Source of the DNA: Streptococcaceae bacterium
GTDB lineage: Bacteria; Bacillota; Bacilli; Lactobacillales; Streptococcaceae
Assembly: GCA_031285775.1 (NCBI GenBank)
Contig: JAITVN010000075.1
Location: 1 to 34,312 of the forward strand
Reading direction: 5' to 3'
DNA length: 34,312 nt
Part shown: positions 33,923 through 34,312 of the stretch, piece after piece
Layout: every line of letters begins with the position of its first letter
Position numbering within the stretch: position 1 is the stretch's first letter
Notes under the pieces: model-generated
The model's input: the letters and a program-made list of their open reading frames with translations, nothing else
Told to the model about the DNA's origin: nothing
Databases searched by the model: none
Made by a program: the position numbers and the translations under genes

Positions 33923-34194
33923 GGTGCGCCCGTTTTGAAGCGAGCCATTCGACTAGGTGCTTCAGCACCTTAGCGAGAATGGACAGCAGCGTCCGAAGGA
34001 CGCAGACAATTTCAGAAGCTCTAGCTTCTAGAAATTGCTAGAGCTTTAGCTCTGTGTAGAAATTTACCCCTACAGGGGAAAGCGACCTCTAAGTGCTAAA
34101 GCACTAAGAGTCTGCTTAGGGATTTGAGGTTCTGCCTTTAGGCAGGTTCTCGAATCGTCTATTTTCCTAGCTTCAGGCGCGCCAAACTCAGTTA
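33921..34194 (+). repeat. Structured repeat, copy C (longest form)
   Basis: Starts GAGGTGCGCC inside the DUF1831 stop and ends AACTCAGTTA. Outer arms GGTGCGCC/GGCGCGCC and inner GAAGC/GCTTC close it. Seven hairpins lie inside: AGGTGC-TTCA-GCACCT, GCGTCC-GAA-GGACGC, AGAAGC-TCTA-GCTTCT within ACAATTTC/GAAATTG, AGAGC-TTTA-GCTCT, CCCC-TACA-GGGG, AGTGC-TAAA-GCACT extended by CTCT/AGAG, and CTGCC-TTTA-GGCAG. The left part matches copy B; the last hairpin and right end match copy A. The right edge meets the end of the group II intron. Confidence 0.85.
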
Positions 34195-34312
34195 ATCGAG
34201 TAGAGGGGAGTAAGAACCATTTTCATACTCCGCCCCTCTCACACCACCGTACGTACCGTTCGGTATACGGCGGTTCAATTTATATTACAGTATGAACTTT
34301 CAAATAATAAGA
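34195..34312 (-). mobile_element. 3' end of a group II intron (domains V and VI)
   Basis: On the minus strand ACCGCCGTATACCGAACGG begins a 32-nt domain V-like hairpin closing with TACGGTGGT (plus-strand 34243-34274), a sequence typical of bacterial group II introns. Domain VI follows: AGAGGGG/CCCCTCT with an AGTA/TACT tip, and a single unpaired A 7 nt before the presumed 3' end CTCGAT, the right place for the branch point. The intron runs off the right edge, so its reverse transcriptase, class and 5' exon are not visible. The CGC in domain V hints at class C. Confidence 0.75.

Overview
The window looks like a chromosomal segment of a Lactococcus-type bacterium (Streptococcaceae, Firmicutes). 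The basis is gene content and order: pepX divergent from a GlpF-type channel gene; prs, cysteine desulfurase and a DUF1831 gene in one operon; ezrA; radA next to a PIN/TRAM gene; a hemH ferrochelatase gene without other haem genes; and an agmatine deiminase cluster. The species cannot be fixed from sequence alone, and PepX and other proteins look clearly diverged from L. lactis as I remember it.

Layout. 1-5700 (mostly minus strand): acetate kinase with a possible scar of a second ackA copy, murC, an unrecognised charged protein, and a CppA/serine hydrolase pair. 5870-15809: CPBP membrane protease, GlpF-type channel (TTG start), PepX, MATE exporter, ferrochelatase, GltX, a wrecked GNAT acetyltransferase gene and alanine dehydrogenase. 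15858-19645: agmatine catabolism (aguB-aguD-aguA, minus strand) with a consensus promoter and a near-perfect cre site, but no carbamate kinase and no regulator gene. 20019-20614: MazEF-type toxin-antitoxin pair. 20866-23552: PadR / two DUF1048 / ABC exporter operon with a repeated operator-like motif. 24010-26506: PIN/TRAM protein and RadA. 26604-27240: a tRNA-Thr(GGT) preceded by a tandem array of about 156-bp units, each starting with a damaged 5' half of the same tRNA. 27355-31109: EzrA, CutC and a duplicated-domain lipoprotein. 31428-33922: prs, cysteine desulfurase and DUF1831. The right edge holds the 3' end of a group II intron on the minus strand.

The most interesting non-genic signal is a family of structured repeats with three copies here (about 7623-7736, 16979-17225 and 33921-34194). 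Each copy has the same orientation as the transcript it would lie in. Each is closed by a long-range stem whose two arms change together between copies. Inside, the copies carry different numbers of small hairpins, many with TTTA/TAAA loops. One sits in the pepX leader just before the ribosome binding site, one inside the agu operon, and one after the DUF1831 gene, where the group II intron abuts it. This resembles the modular BOX elements of pneumococcus in design but not in sequence.

Two further signals stand out. Three unrelated genes (the CPBP protease, MATE and CutC genes) share an extended -10 box exactly 6 nt before the ATG and lack a Shine-Dalgarno sequence, which suggests leaderless mRNAs. 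The tRNA-Thr array appears to be transcribed from its own strong promoter.
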